Shown piece after piece: positions 55,971-64,000 of a DNA stretch of 64,000 nucleotides; within the stretch, counting starts at the first letter, position 1, and each line of letters begins with the position of its first letter. The DNA is from Holtermannia corniformis (taxonomy: Eukaryota > Basidiomycota > Tremellomycetes > Holtermanniales), in contig BCIJ01000003.1 in NCBI GenBank assembly GCA_001599935.1, positions 66,606-130,605 on the forward strand, read 5' to 3'. The translations under genes and the position numbers were made by a program. Below the pieces are notes generated by a model. That model was given only the letters and a program-made list of their open reading frames with translations. It was not told the origin of the DNA and searched no databases.

Positions 55971-57080
55971 TCACTGTCCGTATGAAGAGATGATGCGCTC
56001 GACATGTAAGATCCCAGGAGGGTCGGTGGCACTGCGCGCCGTCACTGACCCGTCACCTTTCGCCATCGTCTTGGTCTTCAAAGTGTTAGCAGGTGCTTCT
56101 TGACCTATGACGACCTCCGAGACGTCGCCGTCAAAGGTGTCGATATCGCCAACGACGCAAACGAAGCGCGTGGACTGCAGACTTGCAGCACCGCTGTGCT
56201 CAATCTTCTCGCACCAGCGAGCGAGCCCCTCGCTGTTCGGTGTTATGAGCTGTAGAGAAGCAAACGAGGAAAAGACCTCGGGAAGGTAGACGGGGATGAC
56301 GCCGCAAAAGCTGTAGCCGTGGTGCATTGCAGGATGGACTATGAACGTTAGCCAGGTAGCTACAGCCCAAATCAAGAGCTCACCCATCGAAGTGCCACGG
56401 AAGGGTGAGCCCAAAGTGACGACGGCGTGCACCAGGTCTTGCTGCTCGCTTCGCGCAAGTGCATCAACCACCACAAGCCCGCCGTACGAGTGTGCCAGGA
56501 TCACAAAGCGTGTGCCCGGCGGTCGATCTGCTTTCAGCTGCAAGAGCCACTCAAGGAGTACTGGCCCGACGCTGTTGACATCTTGACGCCAGTCGTACGC
56601 CCACATGTGTACCTGCGTCCGTGTGAGCTCCGTACAACCGCGCTGCAGCTTGCTCGGTCCAACCTCGTGGGTCCCTATACGCCGCAACTCTTCAATAGGT
56701 ACCCAGTTTGTGACATGCGCAATGCGCTTCAGCACCTCACTAGCATAACTCCCGTCCCCGTCTTTATGCACCATGCGCTTTGAGGGTTCGCCGAACCCTC
56801 GAAAGCACTCCTGCAAAAGTAAGACCACAGCGTGTAAAAGCGAAGATGCGCTTACCCATATCGCAGGATAGATCTCTTGCTCGACGCCGCTTTCATCGCG
56901 CTGCATCAATCTTGAGCCCCCGAAGCCCGGGATGCAAATCAGCTCGACTGGACCGTCATCCGGATCTTCGCCCTGCAGAGCCGCAGCGAGAGCAGACTGT
57001 TTTCGTCGCCAGAAGCGGCCGTGCTGCGCCGCATCGACACCCTCGCGCTTGACGGGACCGGTGTCAGATTTCGTTGCCAT
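55971..57080 (-). CDS. Lecithin:cholesterol acyltransferase-like lipase (alpha/beta hydrolase)
   Basis: The start MATKSDTGPVKREGVDAAQH leads to VELICIPGFGGSRLMQRD (the oxyanion-side strand), VHMWAYDWRQDVNSVGPVLL and the nucleophile elbow FVILAHSYGGLVVVDALAR (AHSYGG). VHAVVTLGSPFRGTSM follows, typical of LCAT/PDAT-like lipases. The C-terminal part has VCVVGDIDTFDGDVSEVVIG and ends HVERIISSYGQ. Although the 369-codon frame is uninterrupted, two stretches look like 45-nt introns kept in frame: 56811-56855 (GTAAGC...TTGCAG) and 56339-56383 (GTGAGC, CTAAC, ATAG). Splicing would give about 339 residues and join TSM directly to VHPAMHHGYSF. Lipid acyl transfer or hydrolysis is likely; no signal peptide. 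Confidence 0.78.
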   Translation of the reverse strand: MATKSDTGPVKREGVDAAQHGRFWRRKQSALAAALQGEDPDDGPVELICIPGFGGSRLMQRDESGVEQEIYPAIWVSASSLLHAVVLLLQECFRGFGEPSKRMVHKDGDGSYASEVLKRIAHVTNWVPIEELRRIGTHEVGPSKLQRGCTELTRTQVHMWAYDWRQDVNSVGPVLLEWLLQLKADRPPGTRFVILAHSYGGLVVVDALARSEQQDLVHAVVTLGSPFRGTSMGELLIWAVATWLTFIVHPAMHHGYSFCGVIPVYLPEVFSSFASLQLITPNSEGLARWCEKIEHSGAASLQSTRFVCVVGDIDTFDGDVSEVVIGQEAPANTLKTKTMAKGDGSVTARSATDPPGILHVERIISSYGQ

Positions 57081-57372
57081 CGGTTATCTTATAACGCCAG
57101 TAGCGACAGTTTAAACTCGATTAAACGCTGCTTTCATCTTCGCCCTTGGATACACAAATGTTCGGATCCTTTGTAGCGACGACTGCGGACAATGGAAGAT
57201 GAAAGGACTGGAATGGCGGTCAGCAACGGCCAGATGGAGTTCGCCCTTGCAGCTCTGTCAGCAGAGGCTCGCTGTGCACACGAGCAAGGCAAACGGCTCC
57301 ATTCAACTGCGATATGATACACTGCATCCCTGGATATAATAGCTGTTACAAATCGTGTATGACCTCAAGCCC

Positions 57373-59592
57373 TCAATGTACCCCATCGAACCGGAAAGTA
57401 ACGTCCCCCCACGTCGTCTGCGCCGTCGTGATACTGCTGCCCATCTCGTTCGCAACGAGCTTCTGGATCGCCGTCGAGCTCGTGTTACCCGCCAGGGCGT
57501 TTTGGTTCTGGGTTGAAGCCCACCACGCGACGCCTTCGACTTCCCACGCGGATGGGTCGGAACCGAATTTATCGAGGTCAGAGTGCGAGTAGGAACCGAA
57601 CGAGGTGTCGTTGACGCTGGCGCAGGCTGTGCCGCCGCCGTCGACGGTGACGAGGCGGTTTCGGTTCAGGCCGGTTGGGTCTGTCGTGCCGTCGCGGGGT
57701 AACGGTAGACGCAGCTCGCCCCATAGTGAGCGCATAGCAAACGGACCGACAAACGCAGGTGCCATTTTGATGATTGCTGAACCCGAAGTCGTCGATACGA
57801 ACGAAGCCAGAGCCGTTCTCTTTGGGTGGTAGTTGTATTCCAGAAACACGGGGCCGTTTGTAGTGATGGCGTTGACGGTGATAAAGTTGCTCGACGCCAA
57901 GTTGTCGTATTCCGCAACGCGGCGGGTTAGAGTCGAACCGTCGGGAGGGGGAGGGTAGAAGGGGTTGAACGGCGCGCGCTTGTAGTATGAAGACGTGTCG
58001 TCGATCGAGCTCGTGACGGCCTCGTTGGGGTTGTGCAAGATGACATTGGGCAGGACCGCGCCACTGTGTGGCATCAGCACGGGCATTGAGCTGGAGAAGC
58101 AGTCACTCACTTTGTCGTGTTCAGCGTCAACTCACGCGAGGTGTTGAACGTGCCAATGATCGTGCTCTGCTTGCTAAGCACACGGATACTCTCCGCAGCG
58201 ACATAGCCGACTTGAACCGTGCCGCGACCGGTGGAAGCGTGCCACGAGTTGAAATCGACAATCGGAGCCATGTTGCCAACTTTGACACTAAACGTGTCGA
58301 GCTCCATTGAAAACTTGTCGACGTGGTACGCTGGACGAGGCTCGGGCGCGCTCGTCGGCAGCGCCGAGTAATCCTTCGGTAGCTGAACGCGCGGGAACCG
58401 GATGACAGTGAAGAAGGAGACGGTTGGTGACGGTACGACGAGGACGTTTGCGTCCAGTTGCGGAGCTTCTGGTGTCTGTGGCTGTCAGCGCTGTTCCGAT
58501 GCACGAAGATACACTCACATAGATGCCGACGCCTATACTACCGTCATCGCGCTGCATCTGACAGACGCGCATCTGATCATCCAGATTGGGCCTCATGTGA
58601 CGTACAACGACATCGACGCGAATCATGCCGTCCTGCCCGCCATCGAGCAGTTCGCTCGGTGAATTGGCGCCAACAATCTCGACGCTGCCGGGTGCCGACT
58701 GACCGCGCGCGACAATGAAGTAGGATCCGGTCGTGTTATCGAACGACGACGAGGTGATGGCCGTCGCGCTGGACAGTGGTAGATAAAAGGTCGCGTACGA
58801 CTGGTTGATGTTGTGGAAGGGGATTGTCAAGCTTCGGAAAGGGTCATCGTCGGGATAGGGTTGCAATAGGTTGCAATTTGAGCGTTGGCCGTCGGACGCA
58901 GGTGGACCATCCTGAGCAAGTCAGCCGGGACGCGTTGCTAGACGCATCGTGAAGACTTGTGTTTCCACCGCGTCAACAAGATCACGCACCCTGTCCTCAT
59001 TGTATGTCCAATTGTAGCTCTTGCCTGGCGCCCAAAGCACCGTATTCTCACTGCTCTCGCCGCCGTTCGGCCAGCCTTTGATCTGCGGCCTCGGTCCATC
59101 CCGGCCGACTGTGAGGCCCACAGCCAAGCCGATAGCCAGTCCCACAGCCACCAAGGTTGCGACCAACACGGCATGGAACAGCCTACGGTATCTTCGCCAA
59201 AACTTGCGGAAGCGGGGGGACGGGCGGCCAAGCAGACTCTCGTACGCACGGACAGTGAGTGTCGCGGCGATCGACGTGGCGGCCGCCTTGTCCTTTTCAC
59301 TGTGTGCAGACAGGTTGAGAGGCGAGTAGACTGTCGAGGTCGACGCCGGGGTCAGCAGTGACGTCGACGCGGAGGGTTCGCGGATCGTCGAAGGCGACGA
59401 GCTGTCGTCTGGGTGAGGGTGACCAAACGTGTTGAACGAGGTATCGAGCATGGACATGCGCGATGTCGTCGCGACCGAGACCATAGACACCGAGTGGACC
59501 GAGGACCGATACGGCGGCGGGGGAAAGTGGGCGGCTGGGACGGCCATGAGACCGGCCTCGGCCTCCTTCTCACGATCGGGTGGGATGATCAT
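57373..59592 (-). CDS. Single-pass membrane protein with large extracellular domain, unknown family
   Basis: The N-terminal cytosolic part is rich in Ser, Thr and Pro (MIIPPDREKEAEAGLMAVPA; PPPPYRSSVHSVSMVSVATT). Then come a basic stretch FRKFWRRYRRLFHAVL and one membrane helix, VLVATLVAVGLAIGLAVGLT, giving a type II orientation by the positive-inside rule. The C-terminal 500 residues are predicted beta-rich with many Asn-x-Ser/Thr sites (NINQSYATFY; NTTGSYFIVA), then VVRHMRPNLDDQMRVCQMQR, FSVKVGNMAPIVDFNSWHAS, TVQVGYVAAESIRVLSKQST, KMAPAFVGPFAMRSLWGELR, ending TTWGDVTFRFDGVH. It resembles basidiomycete-specific uncharacterised surface proteins. Two introns interrupt the extracellular part. 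No enzymatic motif seen. Confidence 0.7.
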
Positions 59593-60004
59593 GGTGCTCG
59601 TTGGCGTGAGGTGAAGAGTCGAGTGGGGACTGTCACGACAGCATCAAGCAAGTGAGCAAGGGCGGCGATGCCGAGCTTTGCTTGGCTGCTTGGGTGCGCA
59701 CCGCCGTTGAAGCTTGTCCCGTTGTGGGCCGATCACGGTGCTTTCAGCTGGCACTCGGCGTCCTTGTTGCCTGCAACACTGCAGCCTCTGCTCTGCGCTC
59801 TCCAACGCTGATCTCGACGCAGGAAACAATGTCAGTTGTCGAGTTTACCCTTGTCGACGTCGAGTGCTGCGCCGAGAAGAGCACTTTTCAACCACCGGAA
59901 GCAAAAAAATGGGGGTTAGAGCATAACCCGGGATTACGGCGTTATGGCACCTTGCCACCCCCTCGAAATCCCTTTCGCCTCTTCTCCGTCTTCTTCTTCT
60001 CCCT
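59593..60004. other. Junction between membrane-protein promoter and retroelement
   Basis: No gene. The AT-richer patch near 59895-59930 and the following pyrimidine-rich tract may mark the boundary where the retroelement inserted. The exact end is not determined. Confidence 0.35.
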
Positions 60005-60090
60005 ATGTGCTCTGCCTCTCTGTTCTAGGTAGGCCAGGCCATAGGGAGTGAGGGTGTAGACGCTCATGTGCTCTGCCTCTCTGTTCTAGG
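60005..60090. repeat. 25-bp direct repeat pair at the retroelement 5' side
   Basis: The unit begins ATGTGCTCTGCCTCTCTG and ends TTCTAGG. It occurs at 60005-60029 and exactly again at 60066-60090, 61 bp apart. DIRS/PAT/Ngaro-type elements carry short split or inverted terminal repeats, so this pair is a candidate terminal repeat. The unit is also pyrimidine-rich and ends in CTAG, so a duplicated splice acceptor is an alternative reading. Confidence 0.7.
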
Positions 60091-60162
60091 GACGAGAGCA
60101 CCAATTTCGCGATCGTCAGCCACTGATCGGGTCGATCACTTCCAATTCGATCTGCAGCCGTG

Positions 60163-61356
60163 ATGGCTGCGCCGGCAGCGGCTGCGCCCGCACCGAATGG
60201 TGCCGTACGCACTGCGGTGGCTGCCAAGAACATCGCCACCCTCAAATCCTGGCTCGTCGCTGGCGAGATCGCCCTGGAAAAGGGATGGCGAAAAGCCGAC
60301 TTTGTGGAGGCCGTCCTCTCCAACCCTCGCGTCCTTCCTGACGACATTCGCGCCCTGGGTCCGCGCATACCCTTGGTTGATCGCATGCGCCCACTGGGTC
60401 CGATCCCGCCGCCACCAATACCGCCGCCGCCGGTCCCGCCACCGCCGCCGCCTTTAGCCCAGGTGGCCGACGCAGTCATTGAGCGCCTGCAACCCTTCTT
60501 CCAGGAGCTCCGCTCCTTGCAGCACGACGTCCTGGGACTGCAGCAAGCACAAGACGATTCTCAAGGTGGGTCCGTCCGGCGCGCTCCTTCCCTCGACCCG
60601 TCCGTCGCTGCGACTGGCCTCGGCGCCGCACCGCCGCATGACTCGGCAGTGGCCACTGCCCGCGGTTTCCACCGCCACGTCCCCGCATCGACCCTGGATG
60701 CGGTCCTGAACTACACCCTGGAGATTAGGGATCTCTACAAGCTCGACCCTGCCCGCCCCGCCGACTCGACCGTGCGCCAGCCGTCCGCCTTGGAAGCGCT
60801 CATCCGTTCCGACGAGTCGCAGCGTATGCGCGACACTTCGCGATACCCGGACATCGGCAGCGTTATCCGTCCGTGGATCGTATTCTGCCAGCTGCGCGAG
60901 ATCGCCCAACCTGGCGCCCTGCTGTACCTGATCGGGTACGCGCAAGAGCTTCTTCGCGTCAATGACGCCTACCGCCACGCCTGGCCCAACGTCCTGGCGT
61001 ATCACATGCAAGTCGCCGGTGGACGCCTCAACATGGGCGCCTCCCTCCCTCTCGCCGAATGGCTCACCGGCGACCTCGAGGCCCGATCGAACCACCTGCA
61101 TTCGGCGCCTCCGCCCCCTCCTGCCGCTCCTGCAGGCACCTCTCGCCGTGTGGCATCCGGCACCGGTACCGGTGGCGGCTCCGGTTCGAGTCCTGCGTGG
61201 TCCCTTTCCCTTCCCGGTTCGTCGTCCTCGGCCCAGCACTGCCACGCCTGGAACGAGGGGAACCGCTGCAAGAAGTGGCCGTGTAAGTACCGGCACGAGT
61301 GCTCGGCGTGCAAACAGGCGGGCCACCATCGTGCCTCCTGCCCTACACGCTCCTGA
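60163..61356 (+). CDS. Gag-like protein of DIRS element
   Basis: 397 residues from ATG 60163 to TGA 61354-61356. The N-terminus is Ala-rich, followed by helical NIATLKSWLVAGEIALEKGW and a polyproline run (IPPPPIPPPPVPPPPPP). A coiled segment follows (VIERLQPFFQELRSLQHDVL), then a capsid-like region (LEALIRSDESQRMRDTSRYP; IRPWIVFCQLREIAQPGALL). Near the C-terminus is a Cys/His-rich nucleic-acid-binding stretch, CHAWNEGNRCKKWPCKYRHE followed by CSACKQAGHHRASC, combining a CCCH-type and a CCHC-like finger. It ends PTRS then TGA, and the same frame continues open into pol. Binds the element RNA by analogy with other Gag proteins. Confidence 0.8.
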   Translation: MAAPAAAAPAPNGAVRTAVAAKNIATLKSWLVAGEIALEKGWRKADFVEAVLSNPRVLPDDIRALGPRIPLVDRMRPLGPIPPPPIPPPPVPPPPPPLAQVADAVIERLQPFFQELRSLQHDVLGLQQAQDDSQGGSVRRAPSLDPSVAATGLGAAPPHDSAVATARGFHRHVPASTLDAVLNYTLEIRDLYKLDPARPADSTVRQPSALEALIRSDESQRMRDTSRYPDIGSVIRPWIVFCQLREIAQPGALLYLIGYAQELLRVNDAYRHAWPNVLAYHMQVAGGRLNMGASLPLAEWLTGDLEARSNHLHSAPPPPPAAPAGTSRRVASGTGTGGGSGSSPAWSLSLPGSSSSAQHCHAWNEGNRCKKWPCKYRHECSACKQAGHHRASCPTRS

Positions 61357-64000
61357 AGCGGGCGCTCGCGACACGGCAGCTCTGTACTCGGTCACGCTGC
61401 TCCTCCATCGCCCGCGCCTGTCCTTCCGCCGAGTCTCCTTCTAGCCCATCTTCCCGGTCTTCTCGCCGAGCTCGCCTCTCTGCCGTACATCGGCTCGCTC
61501 CTCCACCTCTCGGCACCCTCTGCTCCCCTGCGTCCTCGCTTCCCGCTGCTCCGGCTCCCGGACAGCACGCCCGCGGCTGGTTCTCCCGTGTCGGCACCTT
61601 CACTTCTCTGTTCGCTTTGGCGCGATGGGCCGATTCCTCCCCCGCGCCCGAACACCTCGCCTGCCCCTGGGTTTACACCCTTCGGTCCCCTGCCCGCCAA
61701 GTTGCCTGGCACGCTGCACGCCGCAGCCCTCGAATGGTCGTACGCCCTTCGCGATTACCCGGATCCGGAGTTCCCTCGCCTGATCCTTCGCATCCTTGCC
61801 AACGGCGCCACGCTTGGTGCCCCGTTGTCCCTGCCGCCGTTCCTCGAGCACCCGTACCCTCTGGGCCCGCCCGAGACTACGTTTCTGCGCGCAGAAGTGG
61901 AGCGCCGCCTCCGGATCGGCGAAGTGCGCGTATGCCCGTGCCCCACGGCCGTCATGCCGCTGGCGGCAGTCCCCAAGGACGTTTCCTCCTTCCGGGCCAT
62001 CCACGACATGCGCTCGCTCAACGACATGGTTCCACGCTCGTTTGGCGCGATACGGTACGTGGTTTTCGATGACTTCTTGGCCCATCTCGCCACTCTGCCC
62101 CGCGGATCGTGGCTTTGGAAAGTCGATCTTTCCAACGCCTTCCGTCATGTTCGACTGGCACCCGCAGCCACCCTCCAGGCCGGTTTCACCCTGGACGGTG
62201 TGTCCTACGTCGACAACTGTCTCCCTTTCGGCTCTCGCATTGCGCCATTCACCTTCAACCTCTTCGCTGAGGCGTTGCACTGGATCCTGCAACGCTGCGG
62301 ATTGTCCGGCTTCGACCACTACCTGGACGATTTCTATGGTGCAGCCGCCTCCCCGGCATCTGCCCGCTGGGCTGCGGAGACCTTCCTCATGGCCGCGTCC
62401 TGTCTTGGCCTATCCGTCAACAGCAAGAAGTGCCTGGGCCCCGCCCAGCGCCTGTCGATCCTGGGTATCGAAATCGACACGGTGACTCAATCTGCCCGCT
62501 GTGGAGAAACCACACTAGAGCGTCCTACTAAAAGCGTCCCTAGTAGTCCAGTAGTGTGGGTGGGCCTTGGCCGGCCCTGCGCGTGTGTTTTATCGAGAAA
62601 GTACGAAGTTTGTAAAATAGACTGTGGTTGTTCGTTGGATGATGCGATGATGCGACTGCAGTCGCAGTCGCACCAAATCGCACGAACTACAATTTGGTCC
62701 CGTCTCAACTCAGAGCTTCCAGCTCTCTCCAGCGTCTCTGATCCCGTTGACCGTCTATGGTCCCAGTTCCTCGCACCTCCCGGTTCGTCTTCACCACACC
62801 GCCTTAGCCGCGCACGCCTCGAGCTAGTACTTTCCCTCATCGCCTCCTTGGTGCATCGTGGGACTGCTACTCGCCTCGAGATGCAGCAGGCTGCCGGGCA
62901 TCTCGTCTTTGCCACCCGGGTGTTTCCCCTGGGCCGGGCCTTCCTTCGCCGCATTTGGAACGCCTTCTCCTCGCTTGCGGCCGGCCGTGCTGCCGCGCGC
63001 CGCCGCATCCCCTCGCCAGCCTTGCAAGACTTGCGCTGGTGGGCCAGCCTCCTTCCGCATTGGAATGGAGTGCACTACTTTGCCCAGCCGCCCCGCAGCG
63101 TCATCCACATTTGGACCGACGCCAGCGGGGTCAAGGGCGCCGGCGGCCACGTTGGCCCCGCCGGCTCAGCCTCTGCGGCTTTTTCGTATCGCTTCCCACG
63201 CCGGCACATGGGCAAGCATATCACCTTCAAGGAGCTACACGCGGTGTTGCACGCCTTCGATCGTTTCGGGCACGGTTGGGCGGGACACCACATCGTCTTT
63301 CACAACGACAACGCGGCGGTAGTGGCGGGTCTTGCCTCTGGCTCGCTACGCATGGTGCCCGCCCAGGCGCTTCTCCGGCGTCTTTGGCTTGCAGCGGCGC
63401 GACTGGGATTCTCTTTCTCCTCCGTCTGGCTTCCCTCTGCTGAGAATGGCCTCGCTGACGCTCTCTCCCGCTTCGATTTTGCCCGCGCCGCCAACCTGGA
63501 CCCTCAGGCCGCCGCATTCGCTCTCGCCCGCCGCGCATCCCTCCGCCTGCCCCCTTGCAGCACGCTCCCGCCCGAGCAGCACCGAACCCTCCCGCCGCTT
63601 TCGCCTCCCTCGCCCCAAATCTCTCCGCCGACGCTCGCGCCTTCCTCTACGCCGGCATCGCAAAAGGCACCCGCGCCACGTACGCCTCGGCTCGCTCTTC
63701 GTACGAATCATGGTGCAAGTCCCTCCGGATCCTGCGCCCATACCCGGCTCGCGAAGACCTCCTCTGCAACTGGGTCGCCTACCTTCGGGTCCATCGGGAT
63801 ATCCGCCCTGGCTCGGTCCGAAACTACCTCAGTGGCCTCCGCAGTTTCCACGTCGACACCGGTGCGGACCACTCTGCTTTCGAGTCGGCTCGTCTCGCCC
63901 GCGTCCTGCAGGGAATCCGCAAGGTGCACGGCGAAGCCGCTCGTCGCCGCCGTCTGCCCGTCACGCTCCCGGTCCTCAAGCGCATCCTCGACACCCTGCC
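61357..64000 (+). CDS. Reverse transcriptase and RNase H of DIRS element (pol), partial
   Basis: Open from just after the gag TGA, in the same frame, to the window end. There is no in-frame ATG before 61954, which already lies inside the reverse transcriptase. A Pro-rich linker leads to TAVMPLAAVPKDVSSFRAIH, WLWKVDLSNAFRHVRLAP (first catalytic Asp), VDNCLPFGSRIAPFTFNLFA, and GFDHYLDDFYG (the YxDD box). LSILGIEIDTVTQSARC follows. Then 98 unexpected codons intervene (62500-62793) before PHRLSRARLELVLSLIASLV and LRRIWNAFSSLA resume the usual connection. RNase H residues: IHIWTDASGVKGAGGHVG, TFKELHAVLHAF, FHNDNAAVVAGL, ENGLADALSRF. Beyond that the frame is Pro/Ser-rich and overlaps the recombinase. 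Confidence 0.82.
62500..62793 (+). other. Stop-free 294-nt insertion in pol, with stem-loop
   Basis: Exactly 98 codons without a stop, Cys-rich and unlike any reverse transcriptase connection (for example VGLGRPCACVLSRKYEVC). Base composition is less GC-rich than the flanks. At its start CCACACTA (62510-62517) pairs with TAGTGTGG (62552-62559), and inside it CTACTA (62525-62530) pairs with TAGTAG (62541-62546), forming a stem-loop. It could be an insertion, an in-frame intron, or a lineage-specific spacer. Confidence 0.5.
63459..64000 (+). CDS. Tyrosine recombinase of DIRS element, partial
   Basis: In the -1 frame relative to pol and overlapping its tail; open from 63459 (after a stop at 63456-63458) to the window end, with no ATG visible. 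After a Pro/Arg-rich lead comes a SAM-like core-binding domain: LAPNLSADARAFLYAGIAKG, TRATYASARSSYESWCKSLR, REDLLCNWVAYLRVHRDIRP, GSVRNYLSGLRSFHVDTGAD and ARVLQGIRKVHGEAARRRRL, ending PVTLPVLKRILDTL. This is the N-terminal half of phage-integrase-type recombinases. The catalytic Arg-His-Arg-Tyr half lies beyond the window. It must be made by -1 shifting, reinitiation or a spliced message. Confidence 0.72.

Larger units (their letters stand above)
60005..64000 (+). mobile_element. DIRS-like tyrosine-recombinase retrotransposon, 3' end beyond window
   Basis: The order is gag-like ORF with a Cys/His knuckle, reverse transcriptase plus RNase H, then a tyrosine recombinase core in an overlapping frame. 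That combination defines DIRS-order retroelements, which integrate by recombinase rather than DDE integrase. GC content and codon use are higher in C than in neighbouring genes. All domains keep long open frames and catalytic residues, so the copy may be young. Left end placed at the direct repeats; right end not visible. Confidence 0.82.

Noticed and set aside
59995..60100. Pair of 25-bp repeats as a CRISPR array
   Set aside because: Only two units, a eukaryotic context, and they abut a retroelement.
60454..61395. 313-codon minus-strand frame opposite gag
   Set aside because: Typical antisense frame of a GC-rich ORF; Arg/Gly-rich, and the plus strand has clear Gag fingers.
61299..62485. Two long plus-strand frames overlapping pol in other frames
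   Set aside because: Ser/Arg/Pro-rich shadows. The reverse transcriptase motifs, including YLDDF, lie only in the frame continuous with gag.
1..64000. tRNA or rRNA genes
   Set aside because: I looked for B-box-like GGTTCGA elements with cloverleaf partners and for rRNA core motifs and found nothing convincing; a tRNAscan-SE/Infernal run would settle it.

Overview
The window comes from a eukaryote, almost certainly a basidiomycete fungus with a compact, GC-rich, yeast-type genome. Nearly every gene is split by introns of about 40-55 nt that start GTGAGT/GTGCGT-like and end with a CTGAC/CTAAC branch point a few bases before the acceptor AG. Gene families fit this: fluoride exporter FEX, GDP-mannose transporter VRG4, SPX-RING protein, Orc1 with BAH and AAA+ domains, Vps10, Spt20, a fungal rhodopsin, phosphoketolase, and a DIRS-type retroelement. 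I see no bacterial operons, CRISPR, rRNA or tRNA. Genes were assembled by hand from exon pieces, so outer coordinates are firmer than individual splice sites.

Layout. 0-13 kb: a short unknown ORF, then a run of minus-strand genes (a CYSTM peptide with micro-exons, a 2OG-Fe(II) prolyl-hydroxylase-like protein, VRG4, an SPX-RING E3, ORC1), then a plus-strand TET/JBP-like oxygenase fold. 13-26 kb: VPS10 (minus), an unresolved coding block, a proline-rich coiled-coil protein, SPT20 and an isopenicillin-N-synthase-like oxygenase (plus), then a microbial rhodopsin (minus) that keeps proton-pump residues. 26-28.5 kb: decayed gene remnants (a transketolase/dihydroxyacetone-synthase-like gene and a short-chain dehydrogenase). 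28.9-38.4 kb: a probable sugar-use cluster, with a GH3 beta-glucosidase divergent from an MFS sugar porter and followed by a Zn2Cys6 regulator. 38.6-42.3 kb: a GT1 glycosyltransferase and a CECR5-type HAD hydrolase with a 15-nt micro-exon. 42.5-48.5 kb: two diverged tandem paralogues with an NTF2/SnoaL-like N-terminus and a WD-like C-terminus, with unresolved coding sequence between them. 49.6-59.6 kb: FEX, phosphoketolase (one undetermined base), an LCAT-like lipase and a single-pass membrane protein. 60-64 kb: a DIRS-like retroelement running off the window end.

Functional links. GH3, sugar porter and regulator look like one beta-glucoside module; a shared short palindrome in the divergent promoter supports this. 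Phosphoketolase is a carbon-economy route next to ordinary housekeeping genes. VRG4 and VPS10 act in Golgi glycosylation and sorting, and SPX-RING in phosphate sensing. The most unusual points are: gag and pol of the DIRS element share one frame separated by a single TGA; a 294-nt stop-free insertion lies inside its reverse-transcriptase/RNase H ORF; micro-exons fall exactly at functional motifs; and the NTF2-like/WD-like paralogue pair has an architecture I cannot match to a named family.
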